DNA of 64,000 nucleotides from Zobellia roscoffensis (GCF_015330165.1 NZ_JADDXT010000002.1:4614024-4678023), one strand, 5' to 3'. Positions 53,691 to 62,782 are shown, counted from the first letter of the stretch. Notes: a model not told the origin generated them from the sequence alone. A program made the numbers and translations.

Positions 53691-54263
53691 ATGACCAAGG
53701 AAGAGCTTTATAAATCATTGGACTATGTTAATCATTCTCGTGAAAAGCGTTCGGAAATGGCTACTTTAATTTCTCAAAATCCGCAACTAGTAGCTCCGTT
53801 AATGGAAATAGCTTTTTCTATAGATGACCCCATATCCAATAGAGCATGCTGGGTACTTGAATTTACTGCCAAAGAAAATCTCTCCTTTTTATATCCTCAT
53901 TTGGAAAATTTTACAACCAATTTACACCGAGTACATTTTGAATCTGCAATACGCCCCATAGCCAAAATTTGTGAATTTTTGACCGAAGTATATTTCTCAA
54001 AAAATGATATCGGGCTTAAAAATATTATGACAGAAAACCAATTGAAACGAATTACCTCGGCTTGTTTTGATTGGTTAATAGATGACCATAAAGTTGCAGC
54101 AAAAGCATATTCTATAACTTCTCTGTACCAACTAGGACACAAATACGATTGGATTCACCCAGAATTAAAAATGATTTTAGAAAAGAATTATGCTGAAGGT
54201 AGTGCTGCATATAAAGCGAGGGCTCGCCATGCTTTTGCCAAGTTAAAGAAGCTTTATTCATAA
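53691..54263 (+). CDS. HEAT-like helical protein upstream of purB (unknown function)
   Basis: The 190-residue protein is all-helical, with repeats such as NPQLVAPLMEIAF, SNRACWVLEFTA and DDHKVAAKAYSITSLYQLG that resemble HEAT or ARM units. It has no signal peptide or catalytic motif. It follows the sirtuin gene closely and lies 119 bp before purB, which has its own promoter. From memory, homologues in this position may carry an adenylosuccinate lyase label because of their neighbour; the sequence gives no support for that. Confidence 0.75.
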   Translation: MTKEELYKSLDYVNHSREKRSEMATLISQNPQLVAPLMEIAFSIDDPISNRACWVLEFTAKENLSFLYPHLENFTTNLHRVHFESAIRPIAKICEFLTEVYFSKNDIGLKNIMTENQLKRITSACFDWLIDDHKVAAKAYSITSLYQLGHKYDWIHPELKMILEKNYAEGSAAYKARARHAFAKLKKLYS

Positions 54264-54319
54264 AATACGAGTTATTAACTTTTTAGGTACAACTTTTTAG
54301 CATAAGAACCATAAAAACC

Positions 54320-54350
54320 TTTCAAAACTACCCATCTTAAGGTATCTTTG
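54320..54350 (+). promoter_or_regulatory. Bacteroidota-type promoter for purB
   Basis: TTTC (54320-54323) in the -33 position is followed after 19 bp by TATCTTTG (54343-54350), a full match to TAnnTTTG. The leader to the purB ATG is about 25 nt. Confidence 0.65.
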
Positions 54351-54382
54351 CTTTTTTTCAAAAATCAACTTTATACAATGTT

Positions 54383-55726
54383 ATGTCTCTAAACGCTTTG
54401 AACGCTATTTCGCCTATAGACGGGCGCTACAGAAGTAAAACTGAACCATTGGCACCGTTTTTCTCGGAGGAAGCCCTTATAAAATATCGGGTTCGAGTAG
54501 AAATCGAATATTTTATTGCTCTTTGTGAGATTCCGTTACCTCAACTTTCCGGTTTTGACCATTCAAAATTTGAAGCATTAAGAGAAATCTACATTAATTT
54601 TGATACCGTAGATGCGCAAGAAATAAAAGAAATAGAGAAAACTACCAATCACGATGTAAAAGCCGTTGAATATTTCATAAAAGCTGCTTTTGATAAATTG
54701 GGACTTTCCGCACACAAAGAGTTTATCCATTTTGGACTCACCTCTCAAGATATTAACAATACGGCAATTCCTCTTTCTATAAAAGAGGCCACGAATGAGG
54801 TTTATGTTCCCGAGCATACAATACTTTTAAATAAGATTGAAGAGCTAGCTAAAGAATGGGCAGACATACCAATGTTGGCCAGAACACATGGTCAGCCTGC
54901 CTCTCCTACCCGTCTTGGAAAAGAGATAGAAGTTTTTGTTGTGCGATTAAAAGAACAATTCAACCTATTGAACGATATTCCGAGTGCCGCAAAATTTGGT
55001 GGCGCCACAGGAAACTACAATGCACATAAAGTAGCTTACCCATCTATTGACTGGAAAGCCTTTGGGACCAAATTTGTTCAAGAAAAATTAGGGCTTCACC
55101 ACTCCTTCCCTACCACACAGATTGAGCATTATGACCATATGGCCGCATTGTTCGATACTTTAAAGAGAATAAACACCATTATTCTTGATTTGGATAGAGA
55201 TTTTTGGACCTATGTTTCCATGGATTATTTCAAGCAAAAAATTAAAAAAGGAGAAGTTGGTTCTTCGGCAATGCCACATAAAGTAAACCCTATAGATTTT
55301 GAAAACTCAGAAGGGAATTTAGGCATTGCGAATGCACTTTTTGAACACCTTTCAGCCAAACTTCCTGTATCAAGATTACAACGTGACCTTACCGATAGTA
55401 CGGTTCTTAGAAACGCGGGTATGCCATTTGCGCATACCGTAATTGCATTTCAGTCGACTTTAAAAGGATTGAACAAACTTTTATTGAACAAAGAAAAGTT
55501 TGAACAAGACCTTGAAAATAACTGGGCAGTTGTTGCAGAGGCTATACAAACTATCTTACGTAGAGAAGGTTACCCTAACCCTTATGAAGCTTTAAAAGGA
55601 TTAACCCGTACCAATGCTAAAATAAATCAGAATTCTATTGCTGAATTTATTGATACACTCGAGGTTTCTGATGAAATTAAGCAAGAACTAAAGATTATTA
55701 CGCCAAGTAATTATACTGGCATCTAA
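54383..55726 (+). CDS. purB: Adenylosuccinate lyase
   Basis: PurB acts twice in purine synthesis, releasing fumarate from SAICAR and from adenylosuccinate. The 447-residue protein shows NAISPIDGRYRSKTEPL at 6-22, FIHFGLTSQDINNTAIPLS near 113-131, LARTHGQPASPTRLGKE near 166-182 and the signature GSSAMPHKVNPIDFENSEGN near 293-312, which contains the catalytic Ser. It has its own promoter. The MscS gene converges on it. Confidence 0.97.
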   Translation: MSLNALNAISPIDGRYRSKTEPLAPFFSEEALIKYRVRVEIEYFIALCEIPLPQLSGFDHSKFEALREIYINFDTVDAQEIKEIEKTTNHDVKAVEYFIKAAFDKLGLSAHKEFIHFGLTSQDINNTAIPLSIKEATNEVYVPEHTILLNKIEELAKEWADIPMLARTHGQPASPTRLGKEIEVFVVRLKEQFNLLNDIPSAAKFGGATGNYNAHKVAYPSIDWKAFGTKFVQEKLGLHHSFPTTQIEHYDHMAALFDTLKRINTIILDLDRDFWTYVSMDYFKQKIKKGEVGSSAMPHKVNPIDFENSEGNLGIANALFEHLSAKLPVSRLQRDLTDSTVLRNAGMPFAHTVIAFQSTLKGLNKLLLNKEKFEQDLENNWAVVAEAIQTILRREGYPNPYEALKGLTRTNAKINQNSIAEFIDTLEVSDEIKQELKIITPSNYTGI

Positions 55727-55744
55727 AATTCACTATACACCCTA

Positions 55745-55773
55745 AACAAAAAAAAGGCCGCAATTGCGGCCTT
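55745..55773 (-). terminator. Terminator between purB and the MscS gene
   Basis: AAGGCCG-CAATTG-CGGCCTT is a perfect palindrome. On the minus strand it is followed by TTTTTTTTGTTT, making it a strong terminator for the MscS gene; the plus-strand tail (CTTC) is weaker but may also serve purB. Confidence 0.85.
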
Positions 55774-55807
55774 CTTCGGGGGATAATGGTTAGTGTTTAC
55801 GTAAAAA

Positions 55808-56623
55808 TTATCCTTTCTTTTGTATCTCAACTTGATGTGGGTAAGGGATTTCAATTCCAGCTTTATCAAGTGCCAGCTTACAGTTTTCCAATGTTCCAAA
55901 ATATACATCCCAATAATGCTCTGGCTTACAGAACGGTCGTACTGCAAAATTTACTGAGCTATCCGCCAATTCTGAAACATTTACGGATGGTGCTGGGTCT
56001 TGCAAAACCTTTGGGTCAGAAGTAAGCACATTCAAAAGAACTTCTTTTGCTGTCTTAATATCTTCTCCATAACCTACTCCGATAGTCGTATCTACTCTCA
56101 TTTTACCTTCTGCAGTATAGTTAATGATATTTCCATTTGCCATTGCCCCATTAGGTATTATAGCTAATTTGTTATCTGGCGTAATAAGTTTAGTTGTGAA
56201 AATTTCTATCTCTTTAACAGAACCTAGAGCCCCTTGTGCCTCCACTAAATCTCCAATTTTATAAGGCTTAAAGATGATAATCAAAACCCCACCTGCAAAA
56301 TTTGATAAAGAACCTTGGAGTGCAAGACCAATTGCCAAACCTGCTGCTGCAATTACAGCTGCGAAACTTGTAGTCTCTACTCCTAGTGTAGAAATCACCG
56401 TAATAATTAAGAAAATAGTCAAAGCCCATTTTACCAAGCTCAATAAAAATTTCTGAAGTGACTTATCGTATTCCTGACTTGTCATTCCCTTTTGAACAAC
56501 TTTAATAAGTTTTTTAATGACCCAAGAACCAATAATGTAAATTAATATTGCTCCTATTACTTTGGGGCCAAATTCAACGGCAAAATCAATACCCTTGTTT
56601 ATCCATACTTCTGCTTGTTCCAT
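55808..56623 (-). CDS. MscS-family mechanosensitive ion channel
   Basis: The 271-residue protein has three N-terminal helices; the pore helix is rich in Gly and Ala (AAVIAAAGLAIGLALQGSLSN, near 90-110). The cytoplasmic beta domain starts at FAGGVLIIIFKPYKIGDLVE. The C-terminal part PFCKPEHYWDVYFGTLENCK completes the family pattern. It opens under membrane tension to protect against osmotic downshock. It is a single gene with its own terminator. Confidence 0.95.
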   Translation of the reverse strand: MEQAEVWINKGIDFAVEFGPKVIGAILIYIIGSWVIKKLIKVVQKGMTSQEYDKSLQKFLLSLVKWALTIFLIITVISTLGVETTSFAAVIAAAGLAIGLALQGSLSNFAGGVLIIIFKPYKIGDLVEAQGALGSVKEIEIFTTKLITPDNKLAIIPNGAMANGNIINYTAEGKMRVDTTIGVGYGEDIKTAKEVLLNVLTSDPKVLQDPAPSVNVSELADSSVNFAVRPFCKPEHYWDVYFGTLENCKLALDKAGIEIPYPHQVEIQKKG

Positions 56624-56707
56624 AATCTTAAATAGTTTTCTGGTTATTGTTATACTAGGTAAGACACTAGATTTATTAAAAGGTCACAAAAAATTTCATT
56701 TTTATTC

Positions 56708-56741
56708 AAAAAAAAAAGCAAACCAGTATACTGGCTTGCTT
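56708..56741 (-). terminator. Terminator of the sigma-DUF4252 operon
   Basis: On the minus strand AAGCAA-G-CCAG-TATA-CTGG-T-TTGCTT is a hairpin with one mismatch, followed by a run of T. It lies 27 bp after the stop of the last DUF4252 gene. Confidence 0.85.
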
Positions 56742-56767
56742 ATTTTCAGTTAAAATTCCACTTTACT

Positions 56768-57304
56768 TTATTTCATAAAACTCAATGCTTCAGATAGTTC
56801 ACCTCTATCTAGATTAGATTTTTCAAGTGCTTGAATAAATTGAATCATTTTAGCCGGATTCATGTTATTTCCTAAAACCCGTACAACCAAAAAGCCTTTT
56901 TCATCGTTATCTCCATAAATAACCACCTCATCAATTGCATCATCATCTCCTAAATATTTGATGGTAGCCTTACCAAAATCGGTATTCATTTTCATGAGTT
57001 CGGTAAAATCTTCATTCGCCATGATAGATTTTATAATAGTCTTTTCCTTTACAAAATCTGCCTGATTTGCCTCTGTCTTCTTAAAAGCTAAAACATTAAG
57101 CTTTTTTAATGACCCAAGGCTCTCATTCTGTTCTTGAGATAATTGTGCTTTATTAATATTCAATAGCCCTACAGGTAAATCTAAGGTTAGAAAATTAGGG
57201 TTTTCAGAATTTGTAACATAATACTGTTGTAAACTGGGTGTAGAGTTACAAGCACTCACAATACCTAGCAACAATACAGCTATAATCATTGTTATTCTTT
57301 TCAT
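56768..57304 (-). CDS. DUF4252 lipoprotein
   Basis: The 178-residue protein has a lipoprotein signal (MKRITMIIAVLLLGIVSAC, lipid on Cys19) and a DUF4252-type body. It has the same order of elements as the two upstream copies: a strand pair around LNVLAFKKTEAN and IKYLGDDDAIDEVVIYGDND, then a C-terminal helix. It is the last gene of the sigma factor operon and the only one of the three with a lipobox. Function is unknown; membrane anchoring may let it act as a sensor. Confidence 0.8.
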   Translation of the reverse strand: MKRITMIIAVLLLGIVSACNSTPSLQQYYVTNSENPNFLTLDLPVGLLNINKAQLSQEQNESLGSLKKLNVLAFKKTEANQADFVKEKTIIKSIMANEDFTELMKMNTDFGKATIKYLGDDDAIDEVVIYGDNDEKGFLVVRVLGNNMNPAKMIQFIQALEKSNLDRGELSEALSFMK

Positions 57305-57357
57305 ATAAATGTCTTTTCGATTAACTTTTGTTTTTAGATATAAAGAGAAACACCCCT

Positions 57358-57903
57358 TTATCTTCCTCCTACTTCATTCAATTCTTTAGGAAGATCCATC
57401 TTTCTCGTTAACGCTCCAATTTTGTTCAAGTCTATATCTCCGGTCATGGAAACCAATACACTTTCAAACTTTCTATTCCCCATATCCAACTCGTCGCTAT
57501 TAATATCGGACACGAATAACAAAAGCTCACTAACATGGTCTTCATCCCTACCTTGCTTAATGTAAAATTTTACAGTGGCATCTTTATCACGCACTTTCAT
57601 CAACTCTTCAAGATTAGATGATTTTAGATACTTTTTGACGGTTTTGCCCATGTCTTCCGATATTCCTATATCTTCTGTAATAAAAACTTTAATACCGTCT
57701 AAGCCTTGAGCTATGTCTGCAAAATCCTGAGCATCTTGGTCACTCTCATCAAAAGCGGCAATATTGCCTGCCAACCTAATCATACTTTTGTTTACGGTTA
57801 CAGACCCTACATTCTTCATGTTGTCATACTTATCAAATAAGGACTGGGAAATTCCAAAAAATGGCAACACTGCTAACACTAATAATACACTTAATTTTTT
57901 CAT
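57358..57903 (-). CDS. DUF4252 secreted protein, copy 2
   Basis: The 181-residue protein has a signal peptide ending FFGISQS. It is clearly a paralogue of the next upstream gene: both have SLFDKY after the signal, KVFITED in the middle, a VKFYI strand, DHVSELL and a C-terminal TGDIDLNKIG. Similarity over the whole length points to a tandem duplication. The domain is of unknown function. It lies 53 bp before the lipoprotein copy and belongs to the same operon. Confidence 0.85.
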   Translation of the reverse strand: MKKLSVLLVLAVLPFFGISQSLFDKYDNMKNVGSVTVNKSMIRLAGNIAAFDESDQDAQDFADIAQGLDGIKVFITEDIGISEDMGKTVKKYLKSSNLEELMKVRDKDATVKFYIKQGRDEDHVSELLLFVSDINSDELDMGNRKFESVLVSMTGDIDLNKIGALTRKMDLPKELNEVGGR

Positions 57904-57959
57904 GATTGTTCGTTTTAAGATTAATGATTCTTTTTTGATTATTGATTGATGATGATTAA

Positions 57960-58499
57960 TTACCTGTTCTTACCTGCCTCGTTCAATTCTTCCGGTAAGT
58001 TCATTTTTTTAGTTAAGGAACCAATTTTGTTCAAATCTATATCTCCTGTTAACGACAACAGAACAGTTTCAAATTTTCTTCCATTAACGTTTACACTATT
58101 CATACTAGTAACAAACATTAGAAGCTCGCTAACATGATCATCATCCTTACCTGCACGGATATAAAACTTAACATTGGCTTCTTTGTCTTTGACCCGCATA
58201 AGTTCTTCTAACTTGGCAGACTTCAGATATTTATCTACGGACAACTTCATATCGCCAGCAATAGCCTTGTCCTCTGTAATGAAAACCTTTAGATTATTTA
58301 AACTCTTGGCTATATCCATAAAATCCTTGGCCTCCGGATCATCTACCTCAACATCTATTTTGCTTAACAAATTGAACATGCTACGGTTCACTACCACTGC
58401 ACTTACTTTATCTAGGTCTTCGTATTTATCAAATAGGGACTGTGAAAAGCCCATAACCGGCAACACCGCTACTATTAGTACAATTAATATCTTTTTCAT
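57960..58499 (-). CDS. DUF4252 secreted protein, copy 1
   Basis: The 179-residue protein has a signal peptide ending MGFSQS and the shared DUF4252 blocks SLFDKYEDL, LKVFITEDKAI, NVKFYIRAGKDDDHVSELL and TGDIDLNKIGSLTKKM. It is the first of the three DUF4252 genes after the anti-sigma-like gene, with a 16-bp gap. Exported to the periplasm or surface by prediction. No enzyme motif is seen. Confidence 0.85.
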   Translation of the reverse strand: MKKILIVLIVAVLPVMGFSQSLFDKYEDLDKVSAVVVNRSMFNLLSKIDVEVDDPEAKDFMDIAKSLNNLKVFITEDKAIAGDMKLSVDKYLKSAKLEELMRVKDKEANVKFYIRAGKDDDHVSELLMFVTSMNSVNVNGRKFETVLLSLTGDIDLNKIGSLTKKMNLPEELNEAGKNR

Positions 58500-58515
58500 T
58501 TTTCAGGTTTTAATT

Positions 58516-58965
58516 TTAATTCTTGTTATAAATTTTTTCTTTTGCTTCTTCAAACTCATTTAAATACGCCATCTTCTCCGTACCTCTTTCCATATTCTGA
58601 GCTAACATATCCAATGCTTTTATTGTTTCATTGTAAGCATACAAAGCCTGCTCTTGCTCTAATTCTTTTTCATCGTAATACGTCTTGCCAAAATACAGGC
58701 CAAACATCATTAATACTGCCGCTGCAACCGACATCCACTTATAGGAAACTTTAAAACTCTCTTTAACCTCAAGCTCTAAAACAACCTCTTGATCAAACTC
58801 TTCTTTTTTAGCACTACCCATAAATCTGAACATGGGCGCATATTGTTGTAAGCTTTCAGGAATATCATCTTTAGAAAAATAGTCCTTTAGCTGATTTTCT
58901 TCAGCAACCGTTGTATCTGCTTCAAAGTATTTTTCAAGCAATTTTTCTATTTTATCCAATTCCAT
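58516..58965 (-). CDS. Probable anti-sigma factor (single-pass membrane protein)
   Basis: The 149-residue protein has a cytoplasmic N-terminus (about 1-74, MELDKIEKLLEKYFEADTTV), one membrane helix (75-93, WMSVAAAVLMMFGLYFG) and a short charged exterior part. It lacks the zinc-binding His-Cys-Cys pattern of classical ZAS anti-sigma factors. Its start overlaps the end of the ECF sigma gene by 14 bp. This position and topology make an anti-sigma role likely, though no motif proves it. Confidence 0.75.
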   Translation of the reverse strand: MELDKIEKLLEKYFEADTTVAEENQLKDYFSKDDIPESLQQYAPMFRFMGSAKKEEFDQEVVLELEVKESFKVSYKWMSVAAAVLMMFGLYFGKTYYDEKELEQEQALYAYNETIKALDMLAQNMERGTEKMAYLNEFEEAKEKIYNKN

Positions 58966-59461
58966 AGCTGTGTTTTTTTATTAATTTATCTCTCACCGTT
59001 TTTCTAGCCCGAGATAAGGCTACCCTAACTGCCGTAGGCTTCATTTCTAACATATCGGCAATCTCATCATAGTCATATTCTTCTACGTCCCGTAACTGTA
59101 AAACCATTTTTTGCTGTTCGGGCAAATCTTCCATTATTTTTTCTACCCATGAAACACTATCGTTGGCTTCTACTTGTTTCTGCAACGAACTCCCTTTCTC
59201 CTCATAATTGGTATGAACAAGTTTTAAATTTCCTGCCTGTTTGGATTTCAACCGGTCTAAACAGAAATTTTTGGTCATGGTCATTGCAAACGCCTCTACG
59301 TTATTATACTCGCCCATATTTTTTTTCTTGTTCCAAAGCTTTAATAACACCTCCTGCGTGGCATCCTCGGCTTCTTCTCTAGATGTTAGCAACCGTTTGG
59401 CTAAACGGAATAACTTATCTTGAAAAGGACCAACAATTTTTAAAAAATCTGCCTGTTGCAT
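58952..59461 (-). CDS. ECF-family RNA polymerase sigma factor
   Basis: The 169-residue protein has region 2 (LAKRLLTSREEAEDATQEVL near 17-36, then LKLWNKKKNM) and region 4 with a helix-turn-helix (YDYDEIADMLEMKPTAVRVA near 128-147). Only these two regions are present, as in ECF sigma factors. It heads an operon with a probable anti-sigma factor and three DUF4252 genes, so those are likely regulon members or regulators of it. The S41 protease genes are divergent from it. Confidence 0.93.
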   Translation of the reverse strand: MQQADFLKIVGPFQDKLFRLAKRLLTSREEAEDATQEVLLKLWNKKKNMGEYNNVEAFAMTMTKNFCLDRLKSKQAGNLKLVHTNYEEKGSSLQKQVEANDSVSWVEKIMEDLPEQQKMVLQLRDVEEYDYDEIADMLEMKPTAVRVALSRARKTVRDKLIKKHSYGIG

Positions 59462-59563
59462 TATCTGGTTAGGTTACTTTTGAATGCCTTTATAAGGCGC
59501 TACATAAGGAAGACGAGATACTCTTAATTATGTTACAATATTTTTTTTAATTTTATACTTGTA

Positions 59564-59590
59564 AGTTAGTACTACAACTTTTAACTAACT
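59564..59590. promoter_or_regulatory. Inverted repeat in the sigma/S41 divergent region, with repeated GTACTACAACT
   Basis: AGTTAG (59564-59569) and CTAACT (59585-59590) are inverted around GTACTACAACT (59569-59579). The same 11 bp recurs at 59678-59688, just before the first S41 gene, again flanked by AGTT. A shared regulator or ECF promoter element could use these. No regulator is named. Confidence 0.45.
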
Positions 59591-59677
59591 CCCTACGTAT
59601 ATTAATTTATAAGTTTAATTAAACTCCCCCGTTATATTATCACCTCTCTTTGGAACGATAATTGATTTGGTAGTTTT

Positions 59678-59688
59678 GTACTACAACT
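59678..59688. repeat. Second copy of the GTACTACAACT motif before the S41 gene
   Basis: The 11-bp element is identical to that at 59569-59579 and lies 7 bp before the ATG of the first S41 protease gene. The two copies are 109 bp apart in the divergent region. Confidence 0.45.
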
Positions 59689-59695
59689 AAAAACT

Positions 59696-61204
59696 ATGAA
59701 AAAGTATCTCTTATTGTTTTTACTCTCTGCGTTTATATTCACCAGTTGTTCCAACGATGATAATATTTTTCCTGATGACCGGGAGGAAATTGTTGAAGAG
59801 GAATCAAAAACAGCAAACGATTACCCCGTACAAAATTTTATGTATCAGGTGATGAATAACTTTTATTTTTGGCAAGGGGACGTACCTGCTTTGGATGATA
59901 GTAAATTTGAAAGTCTTGACGACCCTGATTATATTTCTTTTTTAGCTTCCGAGTCTGACCCTACAACCTTTTTTAATGATTTGTTGTTTTCAGAAGATAG
60001 GTTTACTTTTTTAACAGAGGACTATCAAGACCTTGTGAGCTCTCTACAAGGTATCTCCAAGAGCAACGGAATGGAGTATGGTCTTTCATATTTTGGTGAT
60101 AACAATGATGTTTTTGGTTATGTTGAATACGTCGTAAATGATTCCGACGCCGAAAAACAAGGAATTGAACGAGGTGATATTTTTACTACCGTAGATGGAG
60201 TACAACTCTTTTACAATTCGGCCACAGACAACAATTTTGATTTATTTTCCAGCGACAGCTACACTTTAGGTATGGCGGATATTGTTGACCGGACCATTAC
60301 TCCAAATGACAGAAATGTAACTTTGACCAAAGAAGAGGGCCTAGCAGAAAACCCAATACTTCTCTCTAAGGTAATCGAACATAATGGATTTAAAGTGGGG
60401 TACATTATGTACAACGCTTTTGTGGCCACTTATGATGACGAACTGAATACTATTTTTGGAGATTTAAAAGCTCAAAATATAGATGAACTCATTCTTGACT
60501 TTAGATATAATGGTGGTGGTCGCGTTACATCCGCCATACAAATAGCCAGTTCAGTGTATGGTACCGCGACCGACAAGCTTTTTTTAAAAGCACGTTATAA
60601 TGATAAAATAATGGAAACCTTTGATCCCGGCGATGGAGAGGATAATTTTGTCGATACCACTTTTGATTCCAAAACACCATTAAACAGCCTTAATTTAAAA
60701 AGAGTTTTCGTAATTGCAACTGGTGCAACTGCCTCAGCAAGTGAACTAGTGATGAATGGACTAGAACCATATGTTGATGTTGTACATATAGGTTCTGCTA
60801 CCGTGGGAAAAAATGAGTTCTCGAATACTTTTGTTGATGACCGTGAGAATAATTATTTCTATGATCCTAATCGTGAAAATCAAATTAATACAGAAAATCA
60901 ATGGGGTTTACAACCTTTGTTAGGTCGAAATGAAAATGCTGACGGTTTTTCAGACTACACCAATGGCTTGATGCCTGATTACCCTTTAGATGAAGATGTC
61001 GCTACTTTAGGTACATTAGGAGACCCTAACGAACCACTTTTAGCCAAGACCCTGTCTGTGATTTCCGGAGAAACATCAAAAAGAAATTTTGAGCCTATTT
61101 TAAGTGTTGACTACATCTCAAATTCAAAAGATTTTAAGCCTGGTGCGAACAAGATGCTTATGGACGGACTTACAAAACCGTTAAAACTAAAATCCTCAAA
61201 ATAA
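59696..61204 (+). CDS. S41-family serine protease lipoprotein, first of two
   Basis: The 502-residue protein has a lipoprotein signal (MKKYLLLFLLSAFIFTSC, lipid on Cys18). A domain with FYFWQGDVP near 56-64, a PDZ-like region (about 135-215) and an S41 protease domain follow. The catalytic Ser lies in TGATASASELVMNG (Ser347 or Ser349), with Lys372 in VGKNEF as the base. It resembles C-terminal processing/tricorn-type proteases acting in the periplasm or on the outer membrane. It is closely similar to the next gene, so the pair is a tandem duplication. It is divergent from the ECF sigma operon. Confidence 0.9.
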   Translation: MKKYLLLFLLSAFIFTSCSNDDNIFPDDREEIVEEESKTANDYPVQNFMYQVMNNFYFWQGDVPALDDSKFESLDDPDYISFLASESDPTTFFNDLLFSEDRFTFLTEDYQDLVSSLQGISKSNGMEYGLSYFGDNNDVFGYVEYVVNDSDAEKQGIERGDIFTTVDGVQLFYNSATDNNFDLFSSDSYTLGMADIVDRTITPNDRNVTLTKEEGLAENPILLSKVIEHNGFKVGYIMYNAFVATYDDELNTIFGDLKAQNIDELILDFRYNGGGRVTSAIQIASSVYGTATDKLFLKARYNDKIMETFDPGDGEDNFVDTTFDSKTPLNSLNLKRVFVIATGATASASELVMNGLEPYVDVVHIGSATVGKNEFSNTFVDDRENNYFYDPNRENQINTENQWGLQPLLGRNENADGFSDYTNGLMPDYPLDEDVATLGTLGDPNEPLLAKTLSVISGETSKRNFEPILSVDYISNSKDFKPGANKMLMDGLTKPLKLKSSK

Positions 61205-61276
61205 GATCACTATTTTTACGTTGTGATATTCAAATAGGGCTTACCCTAAATCCCACTATAACTTATATCAACAGCT

Positions 61277-62764
61277 ATGAAAAAAACCCTAACAGCAGGA
61301 TTGTTTCTTTCACTTTTTTTAATTCTTTCGTGTTCCAAAAGTGATGATTTCTCCATTCCTGACACGGTAGACCCTGATCCAGATGCAGGTGTTGATGTAC
61401 AAGATTTTATGTGGAAAGCCATGAATTTCTGGTATTTCTGGCAGGCAGATGTTGAAAACCTTTCTGATGCAAAATTCCCTAATACAAAAGAAGGCTCCGT
61501 AGCCTACACTCAATTTCTTGCCTCTGAATCAGATCCCGGGAAGTTTTTTGACGAAAAACTACTGTTCTCAGAAGACCGATTCAGTTTTTTTTCGGATGAC
61601 TATGTTGAACTCACGCAATCTTTAGCTGGTATTTCCAAAAGTAACGGACTTATGTTTGGGCTAGCACGGCAAGCACAAAACAATAGTGAACTTTACGGAT
61701 ATGTGCAGTACATAGTTCCAAACTCAAACGCGACCACTAAAAATATAAAAAGAGGAGATCTTTTTACAGGTGTAAACGGAACCACGCTTACCGATCAAAA
61801 TTACATATCCTTGCTCTTTGGAGAAAGTGATACCTATACGCTAAATATGGCAAGCATTGCTGACGGAAATGTGGAACCTAACGGCATAGATATACAATTA
61901 ACCAAAGAAGTAGGGCTTAGAGAAGACCCCATTTTTCTTAATGAGGTTATAGAAATACAAAACGACAAAATTGGTTACCTTGTATATACTGGGTTTACCA
62001 ATGAATATGACGAGGAACTCAACAATGTATTTACTAGATTTAAGGCAAGTGGAATAAACGAATTGGTGCTAGACCTTAGGTACAATCCCGGTGGCTCTGT
62101 TAATACGGCGGTTCTCTTGTCCAGTATGATATACGGAACCAATACCAAAGATGTTTTCCTAAAGGCTCTTTATAATGATAAATATCAAAAAATATTAGAT
62201 GATAACGATACTGAACTAAGACAGTTTTTTGCCGAAAAGACAGGAAAAGGAACAGCGATCAACTCATTGAATTTTAAGAAAGTATATATTTTAACTACTT
62301 CAGGAACGGCTTCTGCCAGTGAATTGGTGATAAACGGATTAAAACCGTATATGGATGTTATTCAAATAGGTGAAACCACACGTGGAAAAAATGAATTTTC
62401 TGTAACTATGGTAGACGATAGAGGCAATAACTATATCTACAATGCAGAAAGAGTAAGTAAAATAAACAAAAATAATAAGTGGGCCATTCAGCCCTTATTG
62501 GGAAGAAATGAAAATGCAGAAGGGTTTTCTGATTTCACTGACGGTTTAGTTCCAAATGAACCGTTACAAGAAGACCTTGCCAATTTAGGCGTATTAGGCG
62601 ATCTTAATGAGCCATATCTTGCAAAGGCAATAGAGCTTATAACCGGTTCTTCCGCAAAGGGCATTCAAAAAACGGAACTACCTATAGAAACCTTGACAAG
62701 CTCAAAAATGTTTACGCCCTTAAAAGATAATATGTACGTTACCGATCCTCCTATAATTTGGTGA
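61277..62764 (+). CDS. S41-family serine protease lipoprotein, second of two
   Basis: The 495-residue protein has a lipobox (MKKTLTAGLFLSLFLILSC, Cys19) and the same plan as the gene before it: FWYFWQADV, PDZ-like part with GDLFTGVNGTTL, then TSGTASASELVING and RGKNEF supplying Ser and Lys. The two proteins share much of their sequence, including the C-terminal WAIQPLLGRNENAEGFSDFT. The gap of 72 bp has no clear terminator, so they are probably co-transcribed. Targets are unknown. Confidence 0.9.
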   Translation: MKKTLTAGLFLSLFLILSCSKSDDFSIPDTVDPDPDAGVDVQDFMWKAMNFWYFWQADVENLSDAKFPNTKEGSVAYTQFLASESDPGKFFDEKLLFSEDRFSFFSDDYVELTQSLAGISKSNGLMFGLARQAQNNSELYGYVQYIVPNSNATTKNIKRGDLFTGVNGTTLTDQNYISLLFGESDTYTLNMASIADGNVEPNGIDIQLTKEVGLREDPIFLNEVIEIQNDKIGYLVYTGFTNEYDEELNNVFTRFKASGINELVLDLRYNPGGSVNTAVLLSSMIYGTNTKDVFLKALYNDKYQKILDDNDTELRQFFAEKTGKGTAINSLNFKKVYILTTSGTASASELVINGLKPYMDVIQIGETTRGKNEFSVTMVDDRGNNYIYNAERVSKINKNNKWAIQPLLGRNENAEGFSDFTDGLVPNEPLQEDLANLGVLGDLNEPYLAKAIELITGSSAKGIQKTELPIETLTSSKMFTPLKDNMYVTDPPIIW

Positions 62765-62782
62765 ACATTATTCTTAAAAGCG

